DNA of 64,000 nucleotides from Hanleya hanleyi (GCA_036873755.1 JAVTVY010017441.1:1-64000), one strand, 5' to 3'. Shown: positions 45,206 to 56,396, counted from the stretch's first letter. Notes: generated by a model from the sequence alone, not told the origin. Numbers and translations: made by a program.

Positions 45206-47922
45206 TGTAACGGTTAACCGTTTGTGTATAGGACTGTTCGAATCAGAGGGGGGGGCGTGTCACCGCTGGAAGGGTGGAAGAGCCCGTGATGGAGGAGCCA
45301 GTGGTCGGAAATGCATTCCCCCGTATTTCTCGCTTACCAGAGCGAGATAGGTGTTGCCCTTTATGTGGAACATTCTTTACGAATTATGGAATGGGATGTC
45401 ATTCCCATTTATGGACTATGAACTGTAATTTCGCTGTGAAGGCGAGTTTCCGAGTTTCGCAACGTCTCCGGGGGGGTGGAGAAGAGCGCCGGCTATATAA
45501 GCTCGTGCAGACATTGGGAGCGAGGTCAGACCAGAAAGACAGAGCTGGAGGAAGCACGTCCAGGTACAGCCTGTAACTTCCGATTTTGGCGCAATTTACG
45601 GTTGGGCCGTAAATGCAGTTGTTTTGGCCTGGGAGTCTAAAAGCTTGTAAACTCCTGTAGTTAGTGTAACCTGTGAAAACACGCCAATCCAATGAGAATT
45701 TGCCAGCTCGCATTTTCGGTGTGGAAACGTGTTTGTGGTTATACTATAGTTTAGGAAACACGACAGCGTGGCGTGTCTAGTATAGTTGTGGGGTATTCTA
45801 TAATACTGTAATGAGACATGTTTTTGCCCGTAGCACATTCTGGCAATTTGCATGGTCTGACTTCGGTATAGAATAAGGCTTTTAGGTCTATACCAGTAGG
45901 TTGATAATTCCGACACTGTTTTGCTGAGCTAATCCCGCGGCACTGGGACTAAAGTCGCAACATTTACGTGTCGATCTTGTTGACCGTGAAGCGGTATATG
46001 ACGATAGATAGGGATTCCCTCCACCCCCAGAAATATGCAACTGCACTAAATACAGTGCGAAATAAGCCAAACTCCCACTGCCATAATACAACGACGCAGA
46101 CGGCCGTGCAACGCTATACGGGCGAGAACGAGCACCGTGATTACAGCCAGGCGGAGCAAGTCAAGGTACAAGGCGGGCGAGCTGCTTTCCTCGAGAAACG
46201 TCGGTAAATCGTGTATTCCGGGGGCCCAGCAAGAAGGTCGCAGACGGCTACACGGACGGCGTCCAGCTGGAAAGAGACAAGTACACATCACAGATCTTAC
46301 AGGACAGAAAGATACAGCACACAGAGCACACAAGAAAGATACAGAACACAGATTCCACAAGAAGGATATGTGTATTTATCACACAATAATGAAAGATGCA
46401 CAGAACCCAGCCAATACAGTAAAAGTCAAGAAATACAGATCACAGACAGTACAGTAGTATACATAGATTACAGCCCATACAGAAAAGACAAGCCAAGATA
46501 CAAGGTACAGCACAGACAGACTTCTCCTCCCGAGAAACGCCGATAGACGGTGGAATTGGAGAAATCTGCGACCGGGTCGCGGAAGGTCGCAGAAGGTCGC
46601 AGAAATCTGCGACCGGGTCGCAGAGGGTGCGACCGAGGTCGCAGGGGGTCGCCAACGACAGTTGACATACAGTCATGATGTTTCATTGGTACCAGATGAA
46701 ATGGTAATACAATATATACCCAAGTAATTGTCCTGACGGTCACGGAGAGTGAGTGGTGCGTGGTTCTTACCTGAGAGATCGTCGTGAAGTTGTGTAGTCA
46801 CAGGCCGGGCTATAGACGGGTCGCAGCAGCCGGAAGGGTTGAGACGCCGGGCTATACTTACCTGTGCGGGAAGCAGACTGGTGAGCTGACAAGTTAGGGT
46901 CAGGCTCCGACGACTGGGGGTGAAGAACACGCCGGGTTGCCACGTCTCTGGAGAGAGCGTCACCGCCGTGACGTTCCAACGACTGGGGTATATATATCTG
47001 GGGGAGAACGTTACCGCCGTAACGTTCCAACGGGCCGTGACGTTTCAGCGACTTGGTGCCATATCTGGAGAGAGCGTCACTGCCGTGACGTTCCAACGCC
47101 TGAGGGTATATATATATATGGGGAGAACGTTACCGCCGTAACGTTCCAACGGGCCTTGACGTTTCAACGACTGGGTGTCGTATCTGGAGAGAGCGTTATA
47201 TCCTTAACGTTCCAACGACGGGGTGCCATCCCTGGAGAGAGCGTTACATCCGTAACGTTCCAACGACGGAGGAAGAGAAGGGCCAGCAGCCAGGCCGCCC
47301 TTATCCCAGAAGAGAAGGGCCAGCAGCCAGGCCGCCCTTATCGCGCATAGACATAAAGCACTATATTAACTATAAAGCTATATGCATACACCCCCATATA
47401 TATTATTGATATATATAACATCAAGCTTAACTGCACACACTCTCTTCTATTGTCCACATATACATCAAGGGTACGTATCCGTTAACCTTATATGCACACA
47501 CCAAGTGTACGTATCCGTTAACCTTATATGCACACACCAAGTGTACGTATCCGTTAACTTTATATGCACACACCCTCTCATATCACGTGTATATATACGT
47601 CAAGTTTATTTGCATACACCCTCCTAGTGTCTGTACTTATATGTAAATATCATAACGTTACATCTCCTTAGACATTCTGTCTAAGCCACGCGGTTCTACG
47701 CTATTATTTGTAACCGCGTATACTATTTGTGCAGAATATACCATAATAGACCTTTACATTAGCGTCAGTCATCCTTGTAGGGTTGTGATCATCTCTTCGA
47801 TCCTCGGATCTTTACTAGTGAAGGGGCTAACTACGGTGACGGCCAGAATGCCAGTGGGCAATCCCGGTTATTGATTCGTTTTCTCGTAAACACCACGACT
47901 GGTCCTGCTCGTACACGTTACA
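45206..47922 (+). repeat. LTR B of the LARD-like element
   Basis: 2717 bp, co-linear with LTR A; TATATAAG at 45494-45501. It lacks one repeat unit in the GGTCGCAGA cluster (near 46625) and one dyad unit near 47150, which accounts for the shorter length. Confidence 0.93.
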
Positions 47923-48076
47923 CTGTGCTGAGTCAATTGACATGCTGATAGTGTACTGCCTGACTTCACAAATTTAGACAATGTTGTAAAGCTGTATCAA
48001 TTTAGAACTATGTTGCAAAGCTGCCAGCTGATCAATAATGTAAACAAATCCTCCCGGACGACAAGCCCCCAATTTA

Positions 48077-48719
48077 TGTTACGTCAGCTTTTACCGTAAC
48101 AAAAAGACGTGTGCAGTCAAGGATTAACAATCAAATATTTATTTACAATACTAAAATCATCTACAACTTAAGTAAGGTTAATACAACAAATAAAAGTGTG
48201 AAATATAGTCTTACTGTTCAATGCTATACCGGTGTACACTTTACAGTCCTTGTTGACGCGCACAAATCACTCTTCTGTATAATGGTAATCCAATACTGCT
48301 CAGTTATACACAGTCCTAGTAAATGTCCGATATCCGATAGCCGTTAACAAATAGCGTAGGTTATGCAGCAGCCAAAAGTTAATGAGTAAATAATACAGCA
48401 GTCCGTAGTTACAGGCAAAGGTAAAATCCAGATAGTAACACAGTATAACAGACCCACATAAAAGCCAGTTTGAATTCCATGCTCAATGACTGAGCGATGC
48501 GCTATTTATAATCTATGAGGCATTCCAGATCATTATGCCAATGAAGAAGCTTCTAGAATACACACCATTACCGCATCATCTGACCTAGATGCAATTTACA
48601 ATAGCCTTCAAGAAAGCTCTAAGTGGTTGACCCACATACTAGTACGTAAGCAAGCTTGCGTCAGCTCTATTTTCTAGAAACATCCACAATGTCTAATAGT
48701 AGACTACAATACCATGACA
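48077..48719 (-). repeat. 5' LTR of the Gmr1-like element
   Basis: 643 bp. TG...CA ends, minus-strand TATAAATA at 48503-48510. Diagnostic differences from the 3' LTR (for example CAAATAAAAGTG against CAAACAAATGTG, and TCTGTATAATGG against TCTGAATAATGG) allow recombinants to be recognised. Confidence 0.93.
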
Positions 48720-50198
48720 ATGGTCTGACTGGTGAAGTGTTTGTTGTTTCAGACGGTGGTCTGACTGGTGGTGTGATTGTTGACTCAGATGATGGTCTGA
48801 CTGGAGATGTGATTGTTGACTCAGATGATGGTCTGACTGGTTAAGTGTTTGTTATGTCAGACGATGGTCTGACTGGTGGTGTGTTTGTTGACTCAAATGA
48901 TGGTCTGACTGGTGGTGTGATTATTGACTTAGATGATGGTCTGACTGAAGATGTGATTGTTGACTCAGATGATGGGCTGACTGGTGGTGTGATTGTTGGT
49001 TCATATGATGGTATGAATGGTGATATGATTGTTGGTTCATATGATGGTCTGACTGGTGATATGATTGTTGACTCAGATGATGGTCTGACTAGTGGTGTGT
49101 TTGTTGGTTCAGATGATGGTATGACTGGTGATATGATTGTTAATGCAGATGATGGTTTGACTGGTGATATGATTGTTGACTCAGATGATGGTCTGACTAG
49201 TGGTGTGATTGTTGGTTCAGATGATGGTCTGACTGGTGGTGTGTTTGTTGGTTCAGATGATGGTCTGACTGGTGGTGTGATTGTTGGTTCATATGATGAT
49301 ATGACTGGTGGTGTGGTTGTTGGTTCAGATAATGGTCTGACTGGCGGTGTGTTTGTTGGTTCAGATGATGGTATGACTGGCGATATGATTGTTGATGCAG
49401 ATGATGGTCTGACTGATGATATGATTGTTGACTCAGATGATGGTCTGCCTGGTGGTGTGATTGTTGGTTCAGATGATGGTCTGACTGGTGGTGTGTTTGT
49501 TGATGCAGATGATGGTCTGACTGGTGGTGTGTTTACTGGTTCACATGATGGTATGACTGGTGATATGATTGTTGACTCAGATGATGGTACGACTGGTGAT
49601 ATGATTGTTGACTCAGATGATGGTTTGACTGGTGGTGTGATTGTTGGTTCAGATGATGGTCTGACTGGTGGTGTGTTTGTTGGTTCCGGTGATGGTATGA
49701 CTGGTGATGTGATTGTTGATGCAGACGATGGTCTGACTGGTGATGTGATTGTTGATGCAGATGATGGTCTGACTGGTGATGTGATTGTTGATGCAGATGA
49801 TGGTCTGACTGGTGATGTGATTGTTGATTCAGATGATGGTCTGACTGGTAGTGTTTGTTGATTCAGACGATGGTCTGACTGGTAGTGTGTTTGTTGATTC
49901 AGATGATGGTCTGACTGGAAGTGTGTTTGTTGATTCAAATGATGGTCTGACTGGTAATGTGTTCTGTTGATTCACATGATGATCTGACTGGTAATGTGTC
50001 TGTTGACTCAGATGATGGTCTGACTGGTGGTGTGTTTGTTGACTCAGATGATGGTCTGACTGGTGGTGTGTTTGTTGACTCAGATGATATTCTGACTGGT
50101 GGTGTGATTGTTCACCCAGATGATGGTCTGGCTGGTGATGTGTTTCTTGATTCAAATGATGGTCTGACTGGTGATGTGATTGTTGATTCAGACGATGG
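48720..50198 (+). repeat. 36-bp minisatellite, middle part
   Basis: Continues in phase from 36724 across the retrotransposon. It contains variants with ATGATTGTTGATGCAGATGA and GGTATGACTGG. The right end (about 49830-50198) is almost identical to 36213-36724, including the one-base-inserted unit GTGTTCTGTTGATTCACATG. Confidence 0.95.
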
Positions 50199-50841
50199 TG
50201 TAACGTCAGCTTTTACCGTAACAGAAAGACGTGTGAAGTTAAGGATTAACAATCAAATATTTATTCACAATACTAAAATCATCTACAACTTAAGTAAGGT
50301 TAATACAACAAACAAATGTGTGAAATATAGTCTTACTGTTCTATGCTATACCGGTGTACACTTTACAGTCCTTGTTGACGCGCACAAATCACTCTTCTGT
50401 ATAATGGTAATCCAATACTGCTCAGTTATACACAGTCCTAGTAAATGTCCGATATCCGATAGCCGTTAACAAATAGCGTAGATTATGCAGCAGCCAAAAG
50501 TTAATGAGTAAATAATACAGCAGTCCGTAGTTACAGGCAAAGGTAAAATCCAGATAGTAACACAGTATAACAGACCCACATAAAAGCCAGTTTGAATTCC
50601 ATGCTCAATGACTGAGCGATGCGCTATTTATAATCTATGAGGCATTCCAGATCATTATTTCAATCAAGAAGCTTCTAGAATACACACCATTACCGCATCA
50701 TCTGACCTAGATGCAATTTACAATAGCCTTCAAGAAAGCTCTAAGTGGTTGACCCACATACTAGTACGTAAGCAAGCTTGCGTCAGCTCTATTTTCTAGA
50801 AACATCCACAATGTCTAATAGTAGACTACAATACCATGACA
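50199..50841 (-). mobile_element. Solo LTR, recombinant of the two LTRs
   Basis: 643 bp, flanked by ATGG on both sides and by the same array units as the full element. Left of about 50343 it carries the 3'-LTR alleles (ACAGAAAG, GTGAAGTTAAGG, TTATTCACAAT, CAAACAAATG, TTCTATGC). Right of about 50399 it carries 5'-LTR alleles (CTGTATAAT, CAATACTG, GTTATACAC, CAGCAGCC, ACAGGCAAAGG). This is the expected product of LTR-LTR homologous recombination. Confidence 0.9.
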
Positions 50842-51783
50842 ATGGTCTGACTGGTGAAGTGTTTGTTGTTTCAGACGGTGGTCTGACTGGTGGTGTGATT
50901 GTTGACTCAGATGATGGTCTGACTGGAGATGTGATTGTTGACTCAGATGATGGTCTGACTGGTTAAGTGTTTGTTATGTCAGACGATGGTCTGACTGGTG
51001 GTGTGTTTGTTGACTCAAATGATGGTCTGACTGGTGGTGTGATTATTGACTTAGATGATGGTCTGACTGAAGATGTGATTGTTGACTCAGATGATGGTCT
51101 GACTATGATGGTGTGTGATTGTTGGTTCATATGATGATGGTATGACTGGTGACTATGATTGTTGAATGCAGATGATGGTTTGACTGGTGATATGATTGTT
51201 GACTCAGATGATGGTCTGACTAGTGGTGTGATTGTTGGTTCAGATGATGGTCTGACTGGTGGTGTGTTTGTTGGTTCAGATGATGGTCTGACTGGTGGTG
51301 TGATTGTTGGTTCATATGATGATATGACTGGTGGTGTGGTTGTTGGTTCAGATAATGGTCTGACTGGCGGTGTGTTTGTTGGTTCAGATGATGGTATGAC
51401 TGGCGATATGATTGTTGATGCAGATGATGGTCTGACTGATGATATGATTGTTGACTCAGATGATGGTCTGCCTGGTGGTGTGATTGTTGGTTCAGATGAT
51501 GGTCTGACTGGTGGTGTGTTTGTTGATGCAGATGATGGTCTGACTGGTAGTGTGTTTACTGGTTCACATGATGGTATGACTGGTGATATGATTGTTGACT
51601 CAGATGATGGTACCACTGGTGATATGATTGTTGACTCAGATGATGGTTTGACTGGTGGTGTGATTGTTGGTTCAGATGATGGTCTGACTGGTGGTGTGTT
51701 TGTTGGTTCAGGTGATGGTATGACTGGTGATGTGATTGTTGATGCAGACGATGGTCTGACTGGTGATGTGATTGTTGATGCAG
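50842..51783 (+). repeat. 36-bp minisatellite, duplicated segment
   Basis: Repeats the units found after 48720 in the same order (including the unit ending GGTTAAGTGTTTGTTATGTC), but about 100 bp of units near 51110-51160 are rearranged. It ends at a junction with a partial LTR. Confidence 0.93.
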
Positions 51784-52017
51784 ATGACTGAGCGATGCGC
51801 TATTTATAATCTATGAGGCATTCCAGATCATTATTTCAATCAAGAAGCTTCTAGAATACACACCATTACCGCATCATCTGACCTAGATGCAATTTACAAT
51901 AGCCTTCCAGAAAGCTCTAAGTGGTTGACCCACATACTAGTACGTAAGCAAGCTTGCGTCAGCTCTATTTTCTAGAAACATCCACAATGTCTAATAGTAG
52001 ACTACAATACCATGACA
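51784..52017 (-). mobile_element. Partial LTR (right 234 bp)
   Basis: Matches the right part of the solo LTR, including its private variant CATTATTTCAATCAAGAAG. The left breakpoint joins array GCAGATGA to LTR ATGACTGAGCG through a few shared bases. The right end is followed by ATGGTCTGACTGGTGAAGTG as at 48720 and 50842. Confidence 0.9.
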
Positions 52018-53130
52018 ATGGTCTGACTGGTGAAGTGTTTGTTGTTTCAGACGGTGGTCTGACTGGTGGTGTGATTGTTGACTCAGATGATGGTCTGACT
52101 GGAGATGTGATTGTTGACTCAGATGATGGTCTGACTGGTGGTGTGTTTGTTGGTTCAGATGATGGTCTGACTGGTGGTGTGATTGTTGGTTCATATGATG
52201 ATATGACTGGTGGTGTGGTTGTTGATTCAGATGATGGCCTGACTGGCGGTGTGTTTGTTGGTTCAGATGATGGTATGACTGGCGATATGATTGTTGATGC
52301 AGATGATGGTCTGACTGATGATATGATTGTTGACTCAGATGATGGTCTGCCTGGTGGTGTGATTGTTGGTTCAGATGATGGTCTGACTGGTGGTGTGTTT
52401 GTTGATGCAGATGATGGTCTGACTGGTGGTGTGTTTACTGGTTCACATGATGGTATGACTGGTGATATGATTGTTGACTCAGATGATGGTACGACTGGTG
52501 ATATGATTGTTGACTCAGATGATGGTTTGACTGGTGGTGTGATTGTTGGTTCAGATGATGGTCTGACTGGTGGTGTGTTTGTTGGTTCAGGTGATGGTAT
52601 GACTGGTGATGTGATTGTTGATGCAGACGATGGTCTGACTGGTGATGTGATTGTTGATGCAGATGATGGTCTGACTGGTGATGTGATTGTTGATGCAGAT
52701 GATGGTCTGACTGGTGATGTGATTGTTGATGCAGATGATGGTCTGACTGGTGATGTGATTGTTGATGCAGATGATGGTCTGACTGGTGATGTGATTGTTG
52801 ATTCAGATGGTGGTCAGATTGATAGTTTGGTAGTTGATAGAGACGGTGGTCTGACTGGCGGAACGTTTGTTGTCAAAGTAAGTTTGGTGGGAGGTTGGTT
52901 GAGATGATGGTCTGATTTGGGCATCGTTTGTTAGGATGCTGGTCTGAATGGTGACACCTTTGTTAATGTGATGCTATGACTGGTGAACGGTTTGTTTAAG
53001 ATGATGATTTGATTTGTAGAACGTTTGTTAATGTGATGTTAGGACTGGTGGAACGTTTGCTAAGATAACGGGGTGACTGGGAGAACGTTCATTAACGAAA
53101 AGGTCTGGACGATCCTCTGACTGGTGGAAA
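52018..53130 (+). repeat. 36-bp minisatellite, right part and degenerate edge
   Basis: Homogeneous to about 52800 with a run of six almost identical GTGATTGTTGATGCAGATGA units. From 52850 to 53130 units decay (GGTGGAACGTTTGCTAAGAT types), as at an old array edge. Confidence 0.92.
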
Positions 53131-53352
53131 GTTGTTGACAAATATAACCCTGATCGATGCACATGTGTAACGGCTGGCACCTGGTGAAAATGACAATAGC
53201 GTGGAACATGATGAACACGATTTGCATGCTGTGGGCTGAAGACCTGTGGGCTAACTGGAGAATGACTGATGAGTGACTCATGATTGATTGATGATTGAAT
53301 AGTTAGATTTTCACATAACTGATGAAGTTGATGACTAAGATATACTGACCTG
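53131..53352. other. Spacer, nothing recognised
   Basis: Unique sequence between two arrays with no feature. Confidence 0.5.
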
Positions 53353-53795
53353 ACTGATGGTATATGTGATAGGGACGAGAGTTGTTTGAGGTGATGACGG
53401 TATATGTGGTAGGGACGAGAGTTGTTTGAGGTGATGATGGTATATGTAATAGGGACGAGAGTTGTTTGAGGTGATGATGGTATATGTGGTAGGGACGAGA
53501 GTTGTTTGAGGTGATGATGGTATATGTGATAGGGACGAGAGTTGTTTGAGGTGATGACGGTATATGTGGTAGGGACGAGAGTTGTTTGAGGTGATGATGG
53601 TATATGTAATAGGGACGAGAGTTGTTTGAGGTGATGATGGTATATGTGGTAGGGACGAGAGTTGTTTGAGGTGATGATGGTATATGTGATAGGGACGAGA
53701 GTTGTTTGAGGTGATGATGGTATATGTGGTAGGAACGAGAGTTGTTTGAGGTGATGACGGTATATGTGGTAGGGACGAGAGTTGTTTGAGGTGAT
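53353..53795 (+). repeat. 40-bp tandem array with 160-bp higher order
   Basis: About 11 units of 40 bp (GATGATGGTATATGTGGTAG, GGACGAGAGTTGTTTGAGGT). The variable triplets run GAT, GGT, AAT, GGT and repeat, a four-unit (160-bp) higher-order period. All three minus frames are open because 40 is not a multiple of three and the unit lacks minus-strand stops. Confidence 0.95.
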
Positions 53796-54064
53796 TTGTA
53801 ACTGAAATGCCCACAAATTTTCATCTGTGTCATTTTACCGTATTTGTCTTAGAGCCTTAACACAAATCTGTTTTTTATCTTTCTATCCTCAAGCGAAAAC
53901 AAATACTATAGATTTTGAAAAATGATCAGATTTGATTAATAACGAATAATCGTCTCCTGTTATCTCTTGTTACAAGTGTTTTACCCAAATGTATCAGAGT
54001 TGTGAGATTAGCCGATGGCGTGTCAATTTTTTCTGCAGCTTGAATAAATGTACTATAATGCCAA
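53796..54064. other. AT-rich spacer
   Basis: No feature seen. Confidence 0.5.
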
Positions 54065-54142
54065 TGGCTAGGTCTGCTGCCGTAGTTTATTGGCTAGGTC
54101 TGCTGCTGTAGTTTATTGGCTAGGTCTGCTGCCGTAGTTTAT
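54065..54142 (+). repeat. 26-bp direct repeat, three units
   Basis: Three copies of TGGCTAGGTCTGCTGCCGTA plus GTTTAT; the middle one has one substitution. Confidence 0.92.
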
Positions 54143-54719
54143 TTTTTCGGCAATAATACAGATATCAAACGCTCACTTTTTAACTCAATCTAGAAAATTG
54201 CATTTAGATCATTTTTATTCCATATAAATAATGCAATGATATAAAAAATATAAATATGTCAAAAACGCACTCCTTTCCTTATCTGATTTCCGCGTATTTG
54301 AACTCATCATCGAAAAGGTAAATTTAAATATATTATATATAGTTATACATTGACCAACACGCTGATTAGCCCAATTTAATACATTGTGAAATAAGTCCCA
54401 TTTTGTGTTGAATTTATCTTGCATTAATTCATGTTTGTGCTATGTAGGCCTACCTTTCCTTAAGTAACTGGTCGGAAACTATATGTTAAGAAGCGATTCC
54501 AAATTGAATTCCATCTTTGAAAATGTAGTTATGTAGATATCATCATCGTGCTGACAGCACATTGATTTTTCTCCAACGTATTATGATATTTCCGTTGTTG
54601 ATATCTCCTTGTAGGCCCGATTGTTTAGCCATTCCTCTGAAATTTTACAATATTGTTGATATACCTGCTATGTACGGAACAAACTCCTGTTCAACATCCG
54701 TCGTCTATTGAATTGACTA
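54143..54719. other. Unannotated AT-rich sequence
   Basis: No supported ORF or repeat. Confidence 0.5.
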
Positions 54720-54970
54720 ATTCTCTAGTGATTATTGTATCTAGTGTAGTGATTATTGTAGTCTCTATTGTAGTGATTATCGTAGTGTCTATAATAGTGA
54801 TTATTGTAGTGTCTATTGTAGTGATTATTGTAGTATCTGTTGTAGTGATCAGTGTAGTGCCTACTTTTGTGATTATTGTATCTATTGTTGTGATCATTGT
54901 AGTGTCTATAATAGTGATTATTGTAGTGTCTATTGTAGTGATTATTGCAGTGTCTATAATAGTGATTATC
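54720..54970 (+). repeat. 24-bp degenerate array (left block)
   Basis: Units near AGTGATTATTGTAGTGTCTA plus TTGT. In one plus frame it reads as a Val/Ile-rich chain (VIIVVSIV), a consequence of the 24-bp period. The same unit forms a second array at 55765-56396. Confidence 0.9.
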
Positions 54971-55654
54971 ACCTATGTACTGTGATATGAGAGGCGATAC
55001 TACGTTTTCTGGAAACCTGTTATGCCACTGCGAGCGCAGTACGTATCAAGAACTACTGTCCGTGATATGACCGATTCAGGTTAGTTAGGTGGGAGTGGCA
55101 TATCAGGGTCACTGCCGCTGATACAGAAACGGCCGCCATGTTGGTTTTGCTCCACTTCGATTGAAAAAGGTGAAAATGTTAAGTGAAAACAGCAATATCT
55201 GATACCATTAGTCCCTGAAACTAGCACTTAATAACTGTTATCGGTGGCTATCCGTCAATAGATAAAATGTTTTAGAATTTTTCGGGACAATCTACCGCGC
55301 GCAAAGGGAGCGGGGTGGGGGCAGGGGGGGGGGGGGTAGATGGGAGGGAGAGGTTTGAGGCGATAATAGAATGATACTTTCGTCCAAAAATTGTTCCAGG
55401 AAACTATACTCTCCCGTATTGTCGTATTCTTGGTTTGGTATTCTCTCAAATTAATTTGCATTATATCGATTGAACTGGAGTAAAATTCCACTTCTGCCAC
55501 ATCGGTCCATATTGCACATTTTCACTTGTACCAAATTAATATATGTCATATGAAAATTTTAAACATTCCAAACTAAATTAGTTTTAATTATAACATCAAT
55601 ATTTTTCCTTGAAATCATAGCATAATGGTTCATATCACAGTACACAGGTGATAA
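54966..55654. mobile_element. Inverted-repeat-bounded segment between 24-bp arrays
   Basis: A 25-bp terminus at 54966-54990 (beginning TTATCACCTATGTACTG) is inverted at 55630-55654 with one mismatch. The 640-bp between has a G13 run (55324-55336) and no gene. It lies between two blocks of the same minisatellite, as if inserted there, but I find no clear target duplication. Confidence 0.45.
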
Positions 55655-55744
55655 ACATAATTCATATCAAGGCTCGTATCAGGTTCTGGACCATATCTGA
55701 TATGGTCTTTAGGATCTGATACTCGCCTTGATATAAATTCAACA

Positions 55745-56396
55745 ACCTATTAGTATATACTTATTGTAGTGCATACAGTAGTGATTATTATTGTATCTAT
55801 TATATTGATTATTGTAGCGTCTATTATAGTGGTTATTGGCGTGTCCATAATAGTGATTGTTAGAGTGTCTACTGTATTGATTATTGTAGCGTCTATTATA
55901 TTGCGTATTGTAGTGTCCATTGTAGTGATTATTGTATTGATTATTGTAGAGTCTATAATAGTGGTTATTGTCGTGTCTATAATAGTGATTGTTGGAGAGT
56001 CTACTGTATTGATTATTGTATCTATGTTAGTAATTATTGTAGTGCCAGTTATAGTGATTATTGTAGTGCCTACTTTAGTCATTATTGTAATGTATATTGT
56101 AGTGATATTGTAGTGATTATTGTATTATCTATCTTAGTGATTATTGCAGTACCTATTGTAGTGATTGTTTTAGTGTCTTTTGTAGTGATTATTGTAGTGT
56201 CTATTATAGTGATTATTTTAGTGTCTATTGTAGTGTTTATTATAGTGATTATTGTTTTGTCTATTGTAGTGATTATTGTATTGTCTGCTGAAGTGATTAT
56301 TGTATCTATTGTAATGATTTGTATAGTGTCTAGTGCAGAGATTATTGTAGTGTCTATTGTAGTGATTATTGTAGTGTCAATTGTAGTGATTAGTCA
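55745..56396 (+). repeat. 24-bp degenerate array (right block)
   Basis: Same unit family as 54720-54970, longer and more diverged. Val/Ile-rich plus ORFs and Thr/Ile-rich minus ORFs here are by-products. Confidence 0.9.

Larger units (their letters stand above)
41828..47922 (+). mobile_element. LARD-like LTR element: 2.7-kb LTRs, 618-bp interior
   Basis: LTR A 41828-44587 and LTR B 45206-47922 begin TGTAACGG and end CGTTACA. CTGT flanks both sides (41824-41827, 47923-47926). The primer binding site TGGTGGCAGCGGTGGGAT (44598-44615) matches the 3' end of tRNA-Leu including CCA. A purine-rich tract (GGAAAGGCGGGGGCAG) precedes LTR B. LTRs are almost identical apart from indels in repeat tracts, so insertion is recent. 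There is no pol, so it depends on another element for movement. Orientation is plus, opposite to its host element. Confidence 0.93.
36725..48719 (-). mobile_element. Ty3/gypsy element, Gmr1-like order, with nested insertions
   Basis: Minus-strand LTR retrotransposon: 5' LTR 48077-48719, interior, 3' LTR 36725-37375, ends TG...CA. ATGG flanks both sides (36721-36724, 48720-48723), and removing the element restores a perfect 36-bp unit. Minus-strand gene order is gag, protease, integrase, reverse transcriptase, RNase H end, i.e. integrase before RT as in Gmr1-type Ty3/gypsy elements. A MITE (38905-39452) and an LTR element (41828-47922) were inserted later; without them it is about 5.3 kb. The primer site at 48051-48071 resembles one complementary to tRNA-Pro with a small insertion, and the polypurine tract AAGAGGGCAAG adjoins the 3' LTR. 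Dead: the RT palm and most of RNase H are deleted. Confidence 0.9.

Noticed and set aside
42025..47350. Many pairs of ORFs of 70-140 codons between 42 and 47 kb
   Set aside because: They occur twice because they lie in the two LTRs; none has recognisable domains, and several rest on dyad repeats.
48841..52907. 300-365-codon ORFs on both strands in the right part of the 36-bp array
   Set aside because: Same repeat effect; plus and minus frames are equally open, so they are shadows of the minisatellite.
53028..53833. Three overlapping minus ORFs of 159-262 codons
   Set aside because: They are the three phases of a stop-free 40-bp unit.
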